Source: JAQTNP01 sp964616145
GTDB lineage: Bacteria; Patescibacteriota; Minisyncoccia; Minisyncoccales; PEYH01
DNA length: 8,812 nt
Direction: 5' to 3'
NCBI GenBank assembly: GCA_964616145.1
Contig: CAZTRD010000034.1
Location: 1 to 8,812, forward strand
In this document: positions 1 to 4,725 of the stretch, one piece after another
How positions within the stretch are numbered: the first letter of the stretch is position 1
Layout of the letters: each line of letters starts with the position of its first letter
Notes under the pieces: model-generated
Seen by the model: the letters and a program-made list of their open reading frames with translations, nothing else
What the model was told of the DNA's origin: nothing
Database searches by the model: none
Translations under genes and position numbers: made by a program

Positions 1-2
1 CT

Positions 3-236
3 ATTGTTCTTTCTTTACCAAGCATAATTCTCAAAATTGCAGGCTCAGATATAACATCTCAAGAAGATTTACTAAAAATTACTTCAAATGCTATTAGTGA
101 AGGTTTTGATGATGATGTTTCAGAAAGGGTTTTTAATCAAGTAGATAAAGCATTAGATTTTTTTAAAAGTATTCCTTTAATCTTATTTTTTATTGGAATT
201 ATTATAGTAATTATTGGTTTTAAGATTGATTCTTAG
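3..236 (+). CDS. C-terminal end of a membrane protein (5' truncated)
   Basis: An open frame enters from the left edge and runs 77 codons to TAG at 234-236, so only the C-terminus is visible. The fragment begins with a hydrophobic stretch (IVLSLPSIILKIAG). A soluble, mostly acidic segment of about 35 residues follows, with alternating Asp, Glu and Lys. The protein ends with a clear transmembrane helix (SIPLILFFIGIIIVIIGF) and a five-residue tail. This suggests an integral membrane protein with two helices and a soluble loop in the visible part. No family is recognisable. The stop lies directly before the TATA box of the next gene, so this gene is not co-transcribed with what follows. Confidence 0.7.
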   Translation: MVLSLPSIILKIAGSDITSQEDLLKITSNAISEGFDDDVSERVFNQVDKALDFFKSIPLILFFIGIIIVIIGFKIDS

Positions 237-239
237 GCA

Positions 240-250
240 AAGTTTATATA
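240..250 (+). promoter_or_regulatory. Archaeal TATA box, probably giving a leaderless mRNA
   Basis: AAGTTTATATA is preceded by purine-rich GGCA, consistent with TATA plus BRE. Its centre is about 27 bases before the ATG at 273, the usual archaeal TATA-to-start-site distance. No Shine-Dalgarno sequence is seen before the ATG, so the transcript probably starts at or next to the start codon. Confidence 0.65.
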
Positions 251-272
251 TTATCTGGCACTTCAAGTTTCT

Positions 273-431
273 ATGCACACTAACGAAGAAATAGATTTAT
301 ATGTTGAAGAAACTAGGGGGTTAATTCATGAAATGGGTTTATCAAGACAGATTAATACTCATAAAAATAATATAAGAAAGAAGGTTCTTGAAGAATTAAA
401 CAAGGATAAGTTGGTTATTGAGAGGGATTGA
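273..431 (+). CDS. Small hypothetical protein, 52 aa
   Basis: This 52-codon frame runs from ATG at 273 to TGA at 429-431. The protein is highly charged and predicted helical (MHTNEEIDLYVEETRGLIHE at the start), with a basic second half rich in Lys and Arg. There is no signal peptide or membrane segment. Support comes from the TATA box placed for a leaderless start and from the next small gene beginning one base after the stop. The end of this gene (GAGAGGGAT) supplies the ribosome binding site for that gene, which implies a two-gene unit. A small nucleic-acid-binding or regulatory protein is possible, but nothing identifies a family. Confidence 0.6.
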   Translation: MHTNEEIDLYVEETRGLIHEMGLSRQINTHKNNIRKKVLEELNKDKLVIERD

Positions 432-432
432 A

Positions 433-567
433 ATGGAAAGAAAAAGATGGCGAGGTGAGAACTATAAGGAAGAAATAGAAGAAGACGGAAAAATCTATAG
501 AGTTCCTACACCCCATACACTTACTGATAAAGTAAAAGAAAAAATTAGAAAAAGAGAATTTATATAA
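433..567 (+). CDS. Small basic hypothetical protein, 44 aa
   Basis: ATG at 433 lies one base after the stop of the preceding gene, and GAGAGGG about 5-10 bases upstream serves as ribosome binding site. The 44-residue product begins MERKRWRGENYKEEIEEDGK and continues IYRVPTPHTLTDKVKEKIRK. Its ends are basic and its middle acidic, with no membrane segment or Cys. The spacing says it is translated from the same mRNA as the 52-aa protein, so the two may act together. A run of six T follows the stop. No family was recognised; the frame is short, and confidence rests mainly on its position in the operon. Confidence 0.55.
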   Translation: MERKRWRGENYKEEIEEDGKIYRVPTPHTLTDKVKEKIRKREFI

Positions 568-568
568 C

Positions 569-574
569 TTTTTT
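569..574 (+). terminator. Oligo-T terminator after the two-gene unit
   Basis: TTTTTT directly follows the TAA stop at 565-567. Archaeal RNA polymerase terminates at such U-tracts without needing a hairpin. Confidence 0.45.
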
Positions 575-619
575 ATTATCATATATCCAAAAGACTTTAC
601 AGCCCATCAAAAAATAATC

Positions 620-627
620 TTTATATA
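620..627 (+). promoter_or_regulatory. Orphan TATA box
   Basis: TTTATATA fits the archaeal TATA consensus. A start site about 26 bases downstream (near 650) would coincide with the hairpin and leader motif at 651-682, but no open frame follows on this strand before the minus-strand gene at 700-852. Confidence 0.4.
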
Positions 628-650
628 CTTCTTCTTATCCCTATAATGTA

Positions 651-682
651 GAAGATAATTGTGAAATAATATCTTCAGGACA
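651..682 (+). promoter_or_regulatory. Orphan leader motif with hairpin
   Basis: Positions 657-682 match 5538-5563, the leader of the HTH/zinc-ribbon gene, at 22 of 26 bases (AATTGTGAAA, then a variable stretch, then TTCAGG). The motif sits in a perfect 7-bp stem, GAAGATA (651-657) with TATCTTC (670-676), at the expected start of a transcript from the TATA box at 620. T-rich DNA follows (TTTTTAAATTTT, about 690-700). It could be a short non-coding RNA or the leftover leader of a lost gene. The rest of 568-699 shows no gene. Confidence 0.4.
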
Positions 683-699
683 GAAATAATTTTTAAATT

Positions 700-852
700 T
701 TACTTCTTCTTCGTCAACTTCGAAACTAATTCCCAAGTTATCTTAGAAATCTCTTTTGTCTTATCAATAACTTCTTCTTTGATAAACTCCCCCAATGTCT
801 TGTTTTTCCTGATTGTTTTATAGCTAATTGGCCTGCTTTTGTCTTTTTTCAT
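700..852 (-). CDS. Small basic hypothetical protein, 50 aa
   Basis: Read on the minus strand, ATG at 852-850 runs 50 codons to TAA at 702-700. The product is strongly basic with a long predicted helix: MKKDKSRPISYKTIRK, then a TLGEFIKEEVIDKTKEISK region, ending TKKK. GGATGAT lies about 10 bases upstream of the ATG as a plausible ribosome binding site, and a TTTTTATTG element further up may be the TATA box. The gene is divergent from the structured element at 897-986 and from the DUF488 gene. The basic helix could bind nucleic acid, but no family is recognised. The frame is short, so the call rests on the ribosome binding site and sensible composition. Confidence 0.5.
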   Translation of the reverse strand: MKKDKSRPISYKTIRKNKTLGEFIKEEVIDKTKEISKITWELVSKLTKKK

Positions 853-896
853 CTAAAATATCATCCAATACCAACAATAAAAACCTTTCTAATTAG

Positions 897-986
897 GATT
901 TCTTCACGCCTAAAGCTTTATTGTTTCACTTTCCATTGAAAAGCGAAATCATAAATCTTTCCCTTTCAGGTCGGCTAAAATCAATT
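897..986 (+). ncRNA. Structured 90-nt element, copy 1
   Basis: This matches 1416-1505 without gaps, with 9 differences in 90. Eight of these lie in an apical stem-loop: TTTCACTTT (924-932) with AAAGCGAAA (940-948), which has one A-C mismatch, around a 7-base loop. Outside it, TTTAT/ATAAA, CCTAAAG/CTTT-C-AGG (bulged C) and GATTT/AAATC can form three more helices. The copy lies 90 bases upstream of the DUF488 start, with a T7 tract between (1021-1027). The plus strand is preferred because of that T-tract and the downstream gene, but the strand is not proven. No known RNA family is recognised. It could be a riboswitch-like leader, a separate small RNA or a small mobile repeat. Confidence 0.65.
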
Positions 987-1021
987 GATTATACGGGTTT
1001 TCCTGCATATTGATAATTAAT

Positions 1022-1060
1022 TTTTTTATTTATCATAGAAACTTATATATAAATAAAAAA
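1022..1060 (+). promoter_or_regulatory. Hairpin upstream of the DUF488 gene
   Basis: A perfect 12-bp stem pairs TTTTTTATTTAT (1022-1033) with ATAAATAAAAAA (1049-1060) around a 15-base loop, 16 bases before the ATG at 1077. Its 5' arm is most of the T7 tract at 1021-1027. The sequence ACTTATATATAAAT at 1041-1054 could instead be read as a TATA box, so DNA and RNA roles are both possible. Confidence 0.5.
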
Positions 1061-1076
1061 TAATAAGGTGATATAG

Positions 1077-1409
1077 ATGATTAAGATAAAAAGTATTTTG
1101 GATAAGAAAAGTGAAGATGATGGAGTTAGGATTTGTGTAATGAGATTTGTAAAGAGTTTTTATGATTATGATGAATGGTTAAGAGATTTAGCTCCTTCTA
1201 TTGAATTGTTGAATGATTATAGAAATAAGAAGGTTGATTGGAGTGAATATGAAAAGAGATATTTGAAGGAGATGGAAAGTAAGAAGGAGCTGATTAGTGA
1301 ATTAAAGAAAAGAAGTGATAATGGAGAAGTGATTAGTTTATTGTGTTGGGAAAAAGATGATAGATTTTGTCATAGAAGATTATTGAAGAATTTAATTGAA
1401 AATAGTTAA
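1077..1409 (+). CDS. DUF488 family protein (YeaO-like)
   Basis: The 110-residue protein fits the short DUF488 family, which is widespread in bacteria and archaea and has no established biochemical function. The N-terminal signature DGVRICVMRF (residues 15-24) resembles the family's DGxRILVDR region. A DYDEWLRDLAPS segment (30-41) follows, and the C-terminal hallmark LLCWEKDDRFCHRRLL (88-103) contains the conserved C-x-E and CHR. Length is near full for the small subfamily. GGTGAT six bases before the ATG supports the start. The gene lies between the two copies of the 90-base element, and the first copy plus a T-tract hairpin forms its leader. Its many G-ending codons (AAG, TTG) look unlike later genes in the window. 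The family call is firm; the function is unknown. Confidence 0.85.
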   Translation: MIKIKSILDKKSEDDGVRICVMRFVKSFYDYDEWLRDLAPSIELLNDYRNKKVDWSEYEKRYLKEMESKKELISELKKRSDNGEVISLLCWEKDDRFCHRRLLKNLIENS

Positions 1410-1415
1410 TTTTAC

Positions 1416-1505
1416 GATTTCTACACGCCTAAAGCTTTATTGTTTAGTTTTCTCTTCAAAAACTAAATCATAAATCTTTCCCTTTCAGGTCGGCTAAAAT
1501 CAATT
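1416..1505 (+). ncRNA. Structured 90-nt element, copy 2
   Basis: This second copy of the element at 897-986 has the same length and no indels. The apical stem is a perfect 9 bp here: TTTAGTTTT (1443-1451) with AAAACTAAA (1459-1467), loop CTCTTCA. Compared with copy 1, C-G becomes A-T, C-G becomes T-A, and an A-C mismatch becomes G-C. The 38 bases after the stem (1468-1505) are identical in both copies, and the 27 before it differ once. The element starts 7 bases after the DUF488 stop codon and ends 75 bases before the next ATG, with T7 at 1522-1528 in between. An AATTTAATTG sequence at about 1389 could be a promoter placing the transcript start at the element's first base. Confidence 0.65.
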
Positions 1506-1523
1506 ATCTCTAATACATCAATT

Positions 1524-1569
1524 TTTTTAGTTTTTTATTTTCTTTTAATGAAAAATAAAACACTAAAAA
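1524..1569 (+). promoter_or_regulatory. Long AU hairpin upstream of the 118-aa gene
   Basis: TTTTTAG (1524-1530) pairs with CTAAAAA (1563-1569). The stem continues inward through 1531-1542 and 1550-1562, with one T-C mismatch and one bulged A, for about 18 pairs around the loop TTTTAAT. It ends directly before GGTGAT (1570-1575) and 11 bases before the ATG, so folding would touch the ribosome binding site. The upstream arm overlaps the T7 tract after copy 2. Confidence 0.55.
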
Positions 1570-1580
1570 GGTGATAAAAA

Positions 1581-1937
1581 ATGATAAACAAATACAAGAT
1601 ATTTAGAATAGTTGAGTACATAAAGCTCTCTGATTTTGAATTTGAAATTGATGAAGTAATTGAGCATTTAAATGAAGTTTTGGCTTATTACGATGTTATT
1701 GATGCAGATTTGACAGATGATGAATATCTAACCTTAATAGGTGAATTGCTTCCTTTGGCAGAACAATTTGAGTTCAGGGAAGTGTCACATCTTGTGGCTC
1801 AGGATGACATGCTTCTTTTGGGCATTCGTGAGCATGATGTTGATTTCAGGCTGCAAGCAATTGAAAGAAAGCTCAGAAATGCTTCTGCTTTTCACATAGA
1901 GCTGCATGATTTTCCAACCAATATGGCTTTAGCTTGA
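1581..1937 (+). CDS. Acidic hypothetical protein, 118 aa
   Basis: GGTGAT six bases before the ATG supports this start. The 118-residue product is acidic and looks all-helical. It opens MINKYKIFRIVEYIK, continues through a Glu/Asp-rich region (ELSDFEFEIDEVIEHLNEVL type), and includes DADLTDDEYLTLIGELLPLA. It ends in a His-containing segment (FHIELHDFP). There are no Cys, membrane segments or signal peptide. No family is recognised. The gene sits downstream of the second structured element and its long hairpin, and is followed 60 bases later by the HTH-nuclease gene, with which it could share a transcript. The strong acidity would suit a protein that binds a basic partner, but that is speculation. 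Confidence 0.7.
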   Translation: MINKYKIFRIVEYIKLSDFEFEIDEVIEHLNEVLAYYDVIDADLTDDEYLTLIGELLPLAEQFEFREVSHLVAQDDMLLLGIREHDVDFRLQAIERKLRNASAFHIELHDFPTNMALA

Positions 1938-1946
1938 ATTCTTTTC

Positions 1947-1964
1947 ATTTCTTGAAAAAGAAAT
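1947..1964 (+). promoter_or_regulatory. Hairpin upstream of the HTH-nuclease gene
   Basis: ATTTCTT (1947-1953) pairs with AAGAAAT (1958-1964) around a GAAA tetraloop, 10 bases after the preceding stop and 33 before the ATG at 1998. The surrounding sequence resembles the hairpin at 3046-3073 (shared TTGAAAA, GAA and TCTT blocks). Confidence 0.4.
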
Positions 1965-1997
1965 CTTCACGTCAGATGAGGGTTTTGAGGTGCCAAA

Positions 1998-3035
1998 ATG
2001 GCAGGACAACCAGAAAAAAGGTTTAATCTAAACATTCCTGAAATCATAAGCTTATATACGGAAAAACGCCAAGCACTTTACAAAATAGCAAAAAAGTTTA
2101 ATGTTGACATGGGTGTCATAAGAAGAATTTTAGTCCAACATGGCATAAGGATAAAATCAACAAGAGAATTAAAACTACCGCCAAATTTTAAAGAGCCATC
2201 AGAATATGAACTCTACGATTTATATGTAAATAAAAAGTTGAGGATTATCGATATAGCTAACAAATACTGCATTGCTTATAATACTGCAAGAAACATCCTA
2301 ATCAAAAATAATATTCCAATCAGGAAACCTTATATTTATAGGATGCAAGAAAATTGCACAATACCAACAAAAGAGCATCTAAAAGAACTATATGTCAATA
2401 AATATTTATCAATGGAAAAAATTGGTGAAAAATTAAAAATTAATCCACAAACTGTTGCACGACGATTATTCAAGAGTGGAATAAAAAAGAGAAATTGCAG
2501 TGAGGCTAGGCTTCCTAAAAACTTTATTCCACCTGCAAAAGAAGAATTAGAAAAACTTTATGTCTTTGAGAATAGATCGAGCTGCGAGATTGCAGAAAAA
2601 TATAATGTCAGCCATCGATATATTATATCATTATTAAGAAAATATCAAATACAAGTAAAAGGAAATATTTTTACTAGAGGAAACCACACTATAAAATGTA
2701 AAGATGGGCATTTAGTAAGAAGCAGCCAAGAGAGATTAATTGATGATTGGCTGTTTGAAAATGGAATTTCACACTATTATGAAAAGAGGATACACACTAC
2801 AAGAAAAACTGCTGACTTTTATATTCCTGATATTGATTTATACATCGAATTTTTGGGTTTGAATGGAAAAGATTTTTATGATGAAAGAAATAAAAATAAA
2901 GAAGATATTTACAAAAAGCTTTCTTTGAACTATACTTTTGTTTATCCTTCTAGCGACTCTAGAGACATTGAAAACCAATTGTTGTTTCTAATACCTTTAT
3001 GCTCAAGAACACAAGCAACATTGAATCATTTTTAG
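1998..3035 (+). CDS. Four-HTH protein with C-terminal PD-(D/E)XK/Vsr-like nuclease domain
   Basis: The 345-residue protein has two parts. Residues 14-57, 68-110, 124-165 and 180-222 are four successive homeodomain-like helix-turn-helix units. Each has the pattern of a Leu-Tyr helix, an IA-x-K-(Y/F) turn and a recognition helix, for example LSMEKIGEKLKINPQTVARR. Residues 231-333 resemble Vsr/PD-(D/E)XK endonucleases: Glu245 in SQERLIDDWL, Asp273 in ADFYIPD, Glu284 in LYIEFLG, then Y-x2-R-x3-K (294-301), a helix and the strand YTFVYPS. The usual Lys two residues after Glu284 is Leu286, so Lys301 or a relative may substitute, or activity may be reduced. GAGGTG at 1987-1992 fixes the start. A site-specific DNA endonuclease of homing or defence type is the likely role; the target is unknown. 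The first ten residues resemble those of the next gene. Confidence 0.75.
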   Translation: MAGQPEKRFNLNIPEIISLYTEKRQALYKIAKKFNVDMGVIRRILVQHGIRIKSTRELKLPPNFKEPSEYELYDLYVNKKLRIIDIANKYCIAYNTARNILIKNNIPIRKPYIYRMQENCTIPTKEHLKELYVNKYLSMEKIGEKLKINPQTVARRLFKSGIKKRNCSEARLPKNFIPPAKEELEKLYVFENRSSCEIAEKYNVSHRYIISLLRKYQIQVKGNIFTRGNHTIKCKDGHLVRSSQERLIDDWLFENGISHYYEKRIHTTRKTADFYIPDIDLYIEFLGLNGKDFYDERNKNKEDIYKKLSLNYTFVYPSSDSRDIENQLLFLIPLCSRTQATLNHF

Positions 3036-3045
3036 ATGTTATTAG

Positions 3046-3073
3046 GACTTCTTTCAATTTTTGAAAAGAAGTC
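3046..3073 (+). promoter_or_regulatory. Hairpin in the leader of the ssDNA-binding-like gene
   Basis: GACTTCTTT (3046-3054) pairs perfectly with AAAGAAGTC (3065-3073). After one bulged A, CAA/TTG continues to a TTT loop, giving about 12 pairs. It starts 10 bases after the stop of the HTH-nuclease gene and ends 34 before the next ATG. Confidence 0.5.
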
Positions 3074-3107
3074 TTTAACAAAAAAAAGATTTCAGGAGGT
3101 AAATAAA

Positions 3108-3359
3108 ATGAGTGGACAAGTAGAAAAACGGTTCAATTCGGGCTTAGTCAAAGCCACAGTTTGGAAGAATGAAAGCAGCTCAGGCGGTGAATTCAGGACT
3201 GTTAGCTTGAACAGAAGCTACCAGAAAGACGGCGAATGGAAAAACACAAATTCGTTTGGCACAAATGACATAGACAAAGCAATACAAGTGCTGGAGCAAG
3301 CAAGAGATTATGTAAACAATGCTGAACCTAATTCTTCAGGCGACGAAATCGTTGCCTAA
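3108..3359 (+). CDS. Small archaeal protein, possibly ssDNA-binding (PC4/whirly-like)
   Basis: The start is set at 3108, not at an upstream in-frame ATG (3036), because a canonical AGGAGGT lies seven bases before it and the upstream part covers the hairpin. The 83-residue product begins MSGQVEKRFNSGLVKATVWK, then has a GEFRTVSLNRSYQKDG strand pair, GEWKNTNSF, and a final helix DIDKAIQVLEQARDYV with a disordered acidic tail. This strand-rich domain with a C-terminal helix resembles a common archaeal family of small proteins thought to bind ssDNA with a PC4-like fold. That resemblance is from memory and not verified. Strong T-tracts end the unit. Its GC content and codon use (GGC, CTG) look richer than its neighbours. 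Confidence 0.7.
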   Translation: MSGQVEKRFNSGLVKATVWKNESSSGGEFRTVSLNRSYQKDGEWKNTNSFGTNDIDKAIQVLEQARDYVNNAEPNSSGDEIVA

Positions 3360-3360
3360 A

Positions 3361-3375
3361 TTTTTTCTTTTTTTT
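3361..3375 (+). terminator. Strong oligo-T terminator
   Basis: T6-C-T8 begins two bases after the stop of the preceding gene and precedes a new promoter. This is a typical archaeal U-tract terminator separating two transcription units. Confidence 0.6.
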
Positions 3376-3390
3376 ATTATTCTTAAGGTT

Positions 3391-3409
3391 TTTAGGAAAA
3401 GTTTAAATA
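3391..3409 (+). promoter_or_regulatory. TATA promoter of the membrane/lipoprotein unit
   Basis: TTTAGGAAAAGTTTAAATA contains GAAAAG (BRE-like) and TTTAAATA. A start near 3432 would leave an 18-base leader carrying GGGGGTTGAG before the ATG at 3450. It differs at a single base from the promoter at 4468-4486. Confidence 0.7.
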
Positions 3410-3449
3410 CTTCTCCTCTATTTACAGTAGTAAATTGGGGGTTGAGAAT

Positions 3450-3776
3450 ATGGTTAAAAAATCTAAGAAAATTTTAGATTATGGGTTATTGGTTGCTTCT
3501 ATATTGTTATTTATTATTGCGTGGGATGCTCCAACTGCGATATTAGGATATTTGTGCACTTTAGTTATTACAATATTCTTTTTTAGGTTGAGCGTATTGA
3601 TTATAAGCGAATTGACAGCTTCAGTTAGTATTAAAGTAATTTTAACGTGGCTTTGCGTAATTCCTTTAATTTTTTCATGTATATTTATACTGAGTAGATA
3701 TGGTAATTGGCAAGTCACTTTATTGCTTAGTGTGCTGGGCGTGGTTATAGGTTCGTGGCTATCAAATTCAAAATAA
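3450..3776 (+). CDS. Four-helix integral membrane protein, 108 aa
   Basis: The ATG at 3450 is preferred over an in-frame TTG 15 bases upstream because GGGGGTTGAG then serves as ribosome binding site. The 108 residues form a basic N-terminus (MVKKSKK) and four hydrophobic helices at about 8-25, 29-53, 60-82 and 87-104, joined by short loops, with Asp26 and Arg84 among the few charges. There is no known motif or family. It leads the transcription unit started by the TATA box at 3402. The lipoprotein gene follows 12 bases after its stop with its own GGGTGGT ribosome binding site, so the two are probably co-transcribed and both act at the cell envelope. Confidence 0.75.
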   Translation: MVKKSKKILDYGLLVASILLFIIAWDAPTAILGYLCTLVITIFFFRLSVLIISELTASVSIKVILTWLCVIPLIFSCIFILSRYGNWQVTLLLSVLGVVIGSWLSNSK

Positions 3777-3788
3777 AGGGTGGTTTAA

Positions 3789-4454
3789 ATGAAAAAAGTA
3801 TCAATTATCTTATTGATGTTGGTTTTTTTATTATTCTCGCTAACTCTCTCAGGATGTAAAGAAGTCAGCTATTTAGAAAGAGTCCCTTACCAAGCGGAAG
3901 AAACTTATTATATGGATGAACGCTATGAGGTAGATATACCCTATACAGAAACTGAAGATTATCAGGTAAATGAATCTTATCAAGTACCAGTAAAAGTAGA
4001 TCCTAACGATAATGAAATAAAGGATTTGGAAGTTTTAGAACAAACTAATAGTATGGAAGAGGGAGAGTGTGTTGCTGAAGCAGAGATATATAACCCTAAT
4101 AGAGTTGAAATCTTCTTTGATGTAGAGTACATTTTTGATATGAGTCTGAATGAGGATAAATATAATAAATATAATTTGAGTGTTGATGGTTCTGATTCAT
4201 ACACATTAACAGACAGGAGTAAACCTCCTTACTGGCTAGACGATTGTGGAAAAAACCTAGAAATCCGAAAGATTACTATTTTAGACTCTCCTGAAGTTAG
4301 AGAAGGTAACAGAACTGAATGGCAAATGGTGACAAAGCAAAGAGAGGTTACGAAATATAAAAAGGAAACTAAAACTAGGCAAGTACCGAAAACAAGAACA
4401 GTCACTAAATACCAAGAGAGATGGGTAACTGAGAAGAAATTACCATGGCAATAA
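3789..4454 (+). CDS. Lipoprotein with acidic N-terminal and basic C-terminal repeats
   Basis: The 221-residue protein starts with a lipoprotein signal peptide (MKKVSIILLMLVFLLFSLT) and lipobox L20-S21-G22-C23, so it should be anchored outside the cytoplasmic membrane. Residues 27-68 are an acidic, Tyr-rich strand repeat (VPYQAEETYY, VDIPYTETEDYQ, YQVPVKV). The middle (about 85-165) is a likely beta-sandwich with IYNPNRVEIFFDVEYIFDM and two Cys. The last 45 residues are a basic repeat (MVTKQREVTKYKKE, RQVPKTRTVTKYQE, WVTEKK). The two repeats have matching length and opposite charge and could pair in one sheet around the central domain; this is inference. GGGTGGT before the ATG fixes the start. 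The NPN segment recurs in the lipoprotein at 4726. No family name can be given. Confidence 0.75.
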   Translation: MKKVSIILLMLVFLLFSLTLSGCKEVSYLERVPYQAEETYYMDERYEVDIPYTETEDYQVNESYQVPVKVDPNDNEIKDLEVLEQTNSMEEGECVAEAEIYNPNRVEIFFDVEYIFDMSLNEDKYNKYNLSVDGSDSYTLTDRSKPPYWLDDCGKNLEIRKITILDSPEVREGNRTEWQMVTKQREVTKYKKETKTRQVPKTRTVTKYQERWVTEKKLPWQ

Positions 4455-4467
4455 TTCAAAATGTTTA

Positions 4468-4486
4468 TTTAAGAAAAGTTTAAATA
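4468..4486 (+). promoter_or_regulatory. TATA promoter of the second envelope unit
   Basis: TTTAAGAAAAGTTTAAATA is a near copy of the promoter at 3391-3409 (18 of 19 bases). A start near 4509 leaves a leader of about 20 bases with AAGGTGGT before the ATG at 4529. Confidence 0.7.
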
Positions 4487-4528
4487 TGCCCTTTCTTTAG
4501 AGTATTGCTATATAGTAAGGTGGTTAAT

Positions 4529-4714
4529 ATGAGAGCAGGATTAATTATAGCAGGTGCAGTAGTGTTATTGGTAGGATTTATTTTCACTGCTTCTATTTTA
4601 GGAGCAATTTTGGGTATACCCCTTATATTGATAGGTTTTTTAGTATTATTTTTAGGTTTAATCTTAAGGTCAAAAAACCCAGAGATCCATATAGTTGAAC
4701 ATAAGAAAAAATAA
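4529..4714 (+). CDS. Two-helix small membrane protein, 61 aa
   Basis: The ATG at 4529 is chosen over the upstream in-frame TTG at 4505 because AAGGTGGT lies directly before it. The 61-residue product is almost wholly hydrophobic, with helices at about 3-24 and 27-51 (GLIIAGAVVLLVGFIF and ILGIPLILIGFLVLFLGLIL). A short loop joins them, and the tail is basic (RSKNPEIHIVEHKKK). A hairpin topology with both ends in the cytoplasm is expected. It is the first gene after the promoter at 4468, and its stop overlaps an ATG leading into the next lipoprotein gene, so the two are coupled. Similar two-helix proteins are common in small archaeal genomes but have no assigned role. Confidence 0.7.
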   Translation: MRAGLIIAGAVVLLVGFIFTASILGAILGIPLILIGFLVLFLGLILRSKNPEIHIVEHKKK

Positions 4715-4725
4715 TGGTAGTTGGA

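Noticed and set aside
897..986. Box C/D or H/ACA guide RNA
   Set aside because: No convincing pair of C (RTGATGA) and D (CTGA) boxes is found on either strand, and no ACA follows a lower stem at the usual distance.
897..1505. The two 90-base copies as a CRISPR repeat pair or transposon terminal repeats
   Set aside because: The copies are direct, not inverted. They are far longer than CRISPR repeats and separated by a whole gene of 333 bases. No transposase lies between them and no target duplication is visible.
3036..3107. ATG at 3036 as start of the ssDNA-binding-like gene
   Set aside because: It has no ribosome binding site, the segment forms a hairpin, and AGGAGGT precedes the ATG at 3108.
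3479..3718. Minus-strand frame of 79 codons opposite the four-helix membrane gene
   Set aside because: It is antisense to a gene with promoter, ribosome binding site and coherent membrane helices; it has no control signals of its own.
3980..4459. Two minus-strand frames opposite the lipoprotein gene
   Set aside because: Both are shadows of a gene with a clear signal peptide and lipobox, and have no ribosome binding sites.
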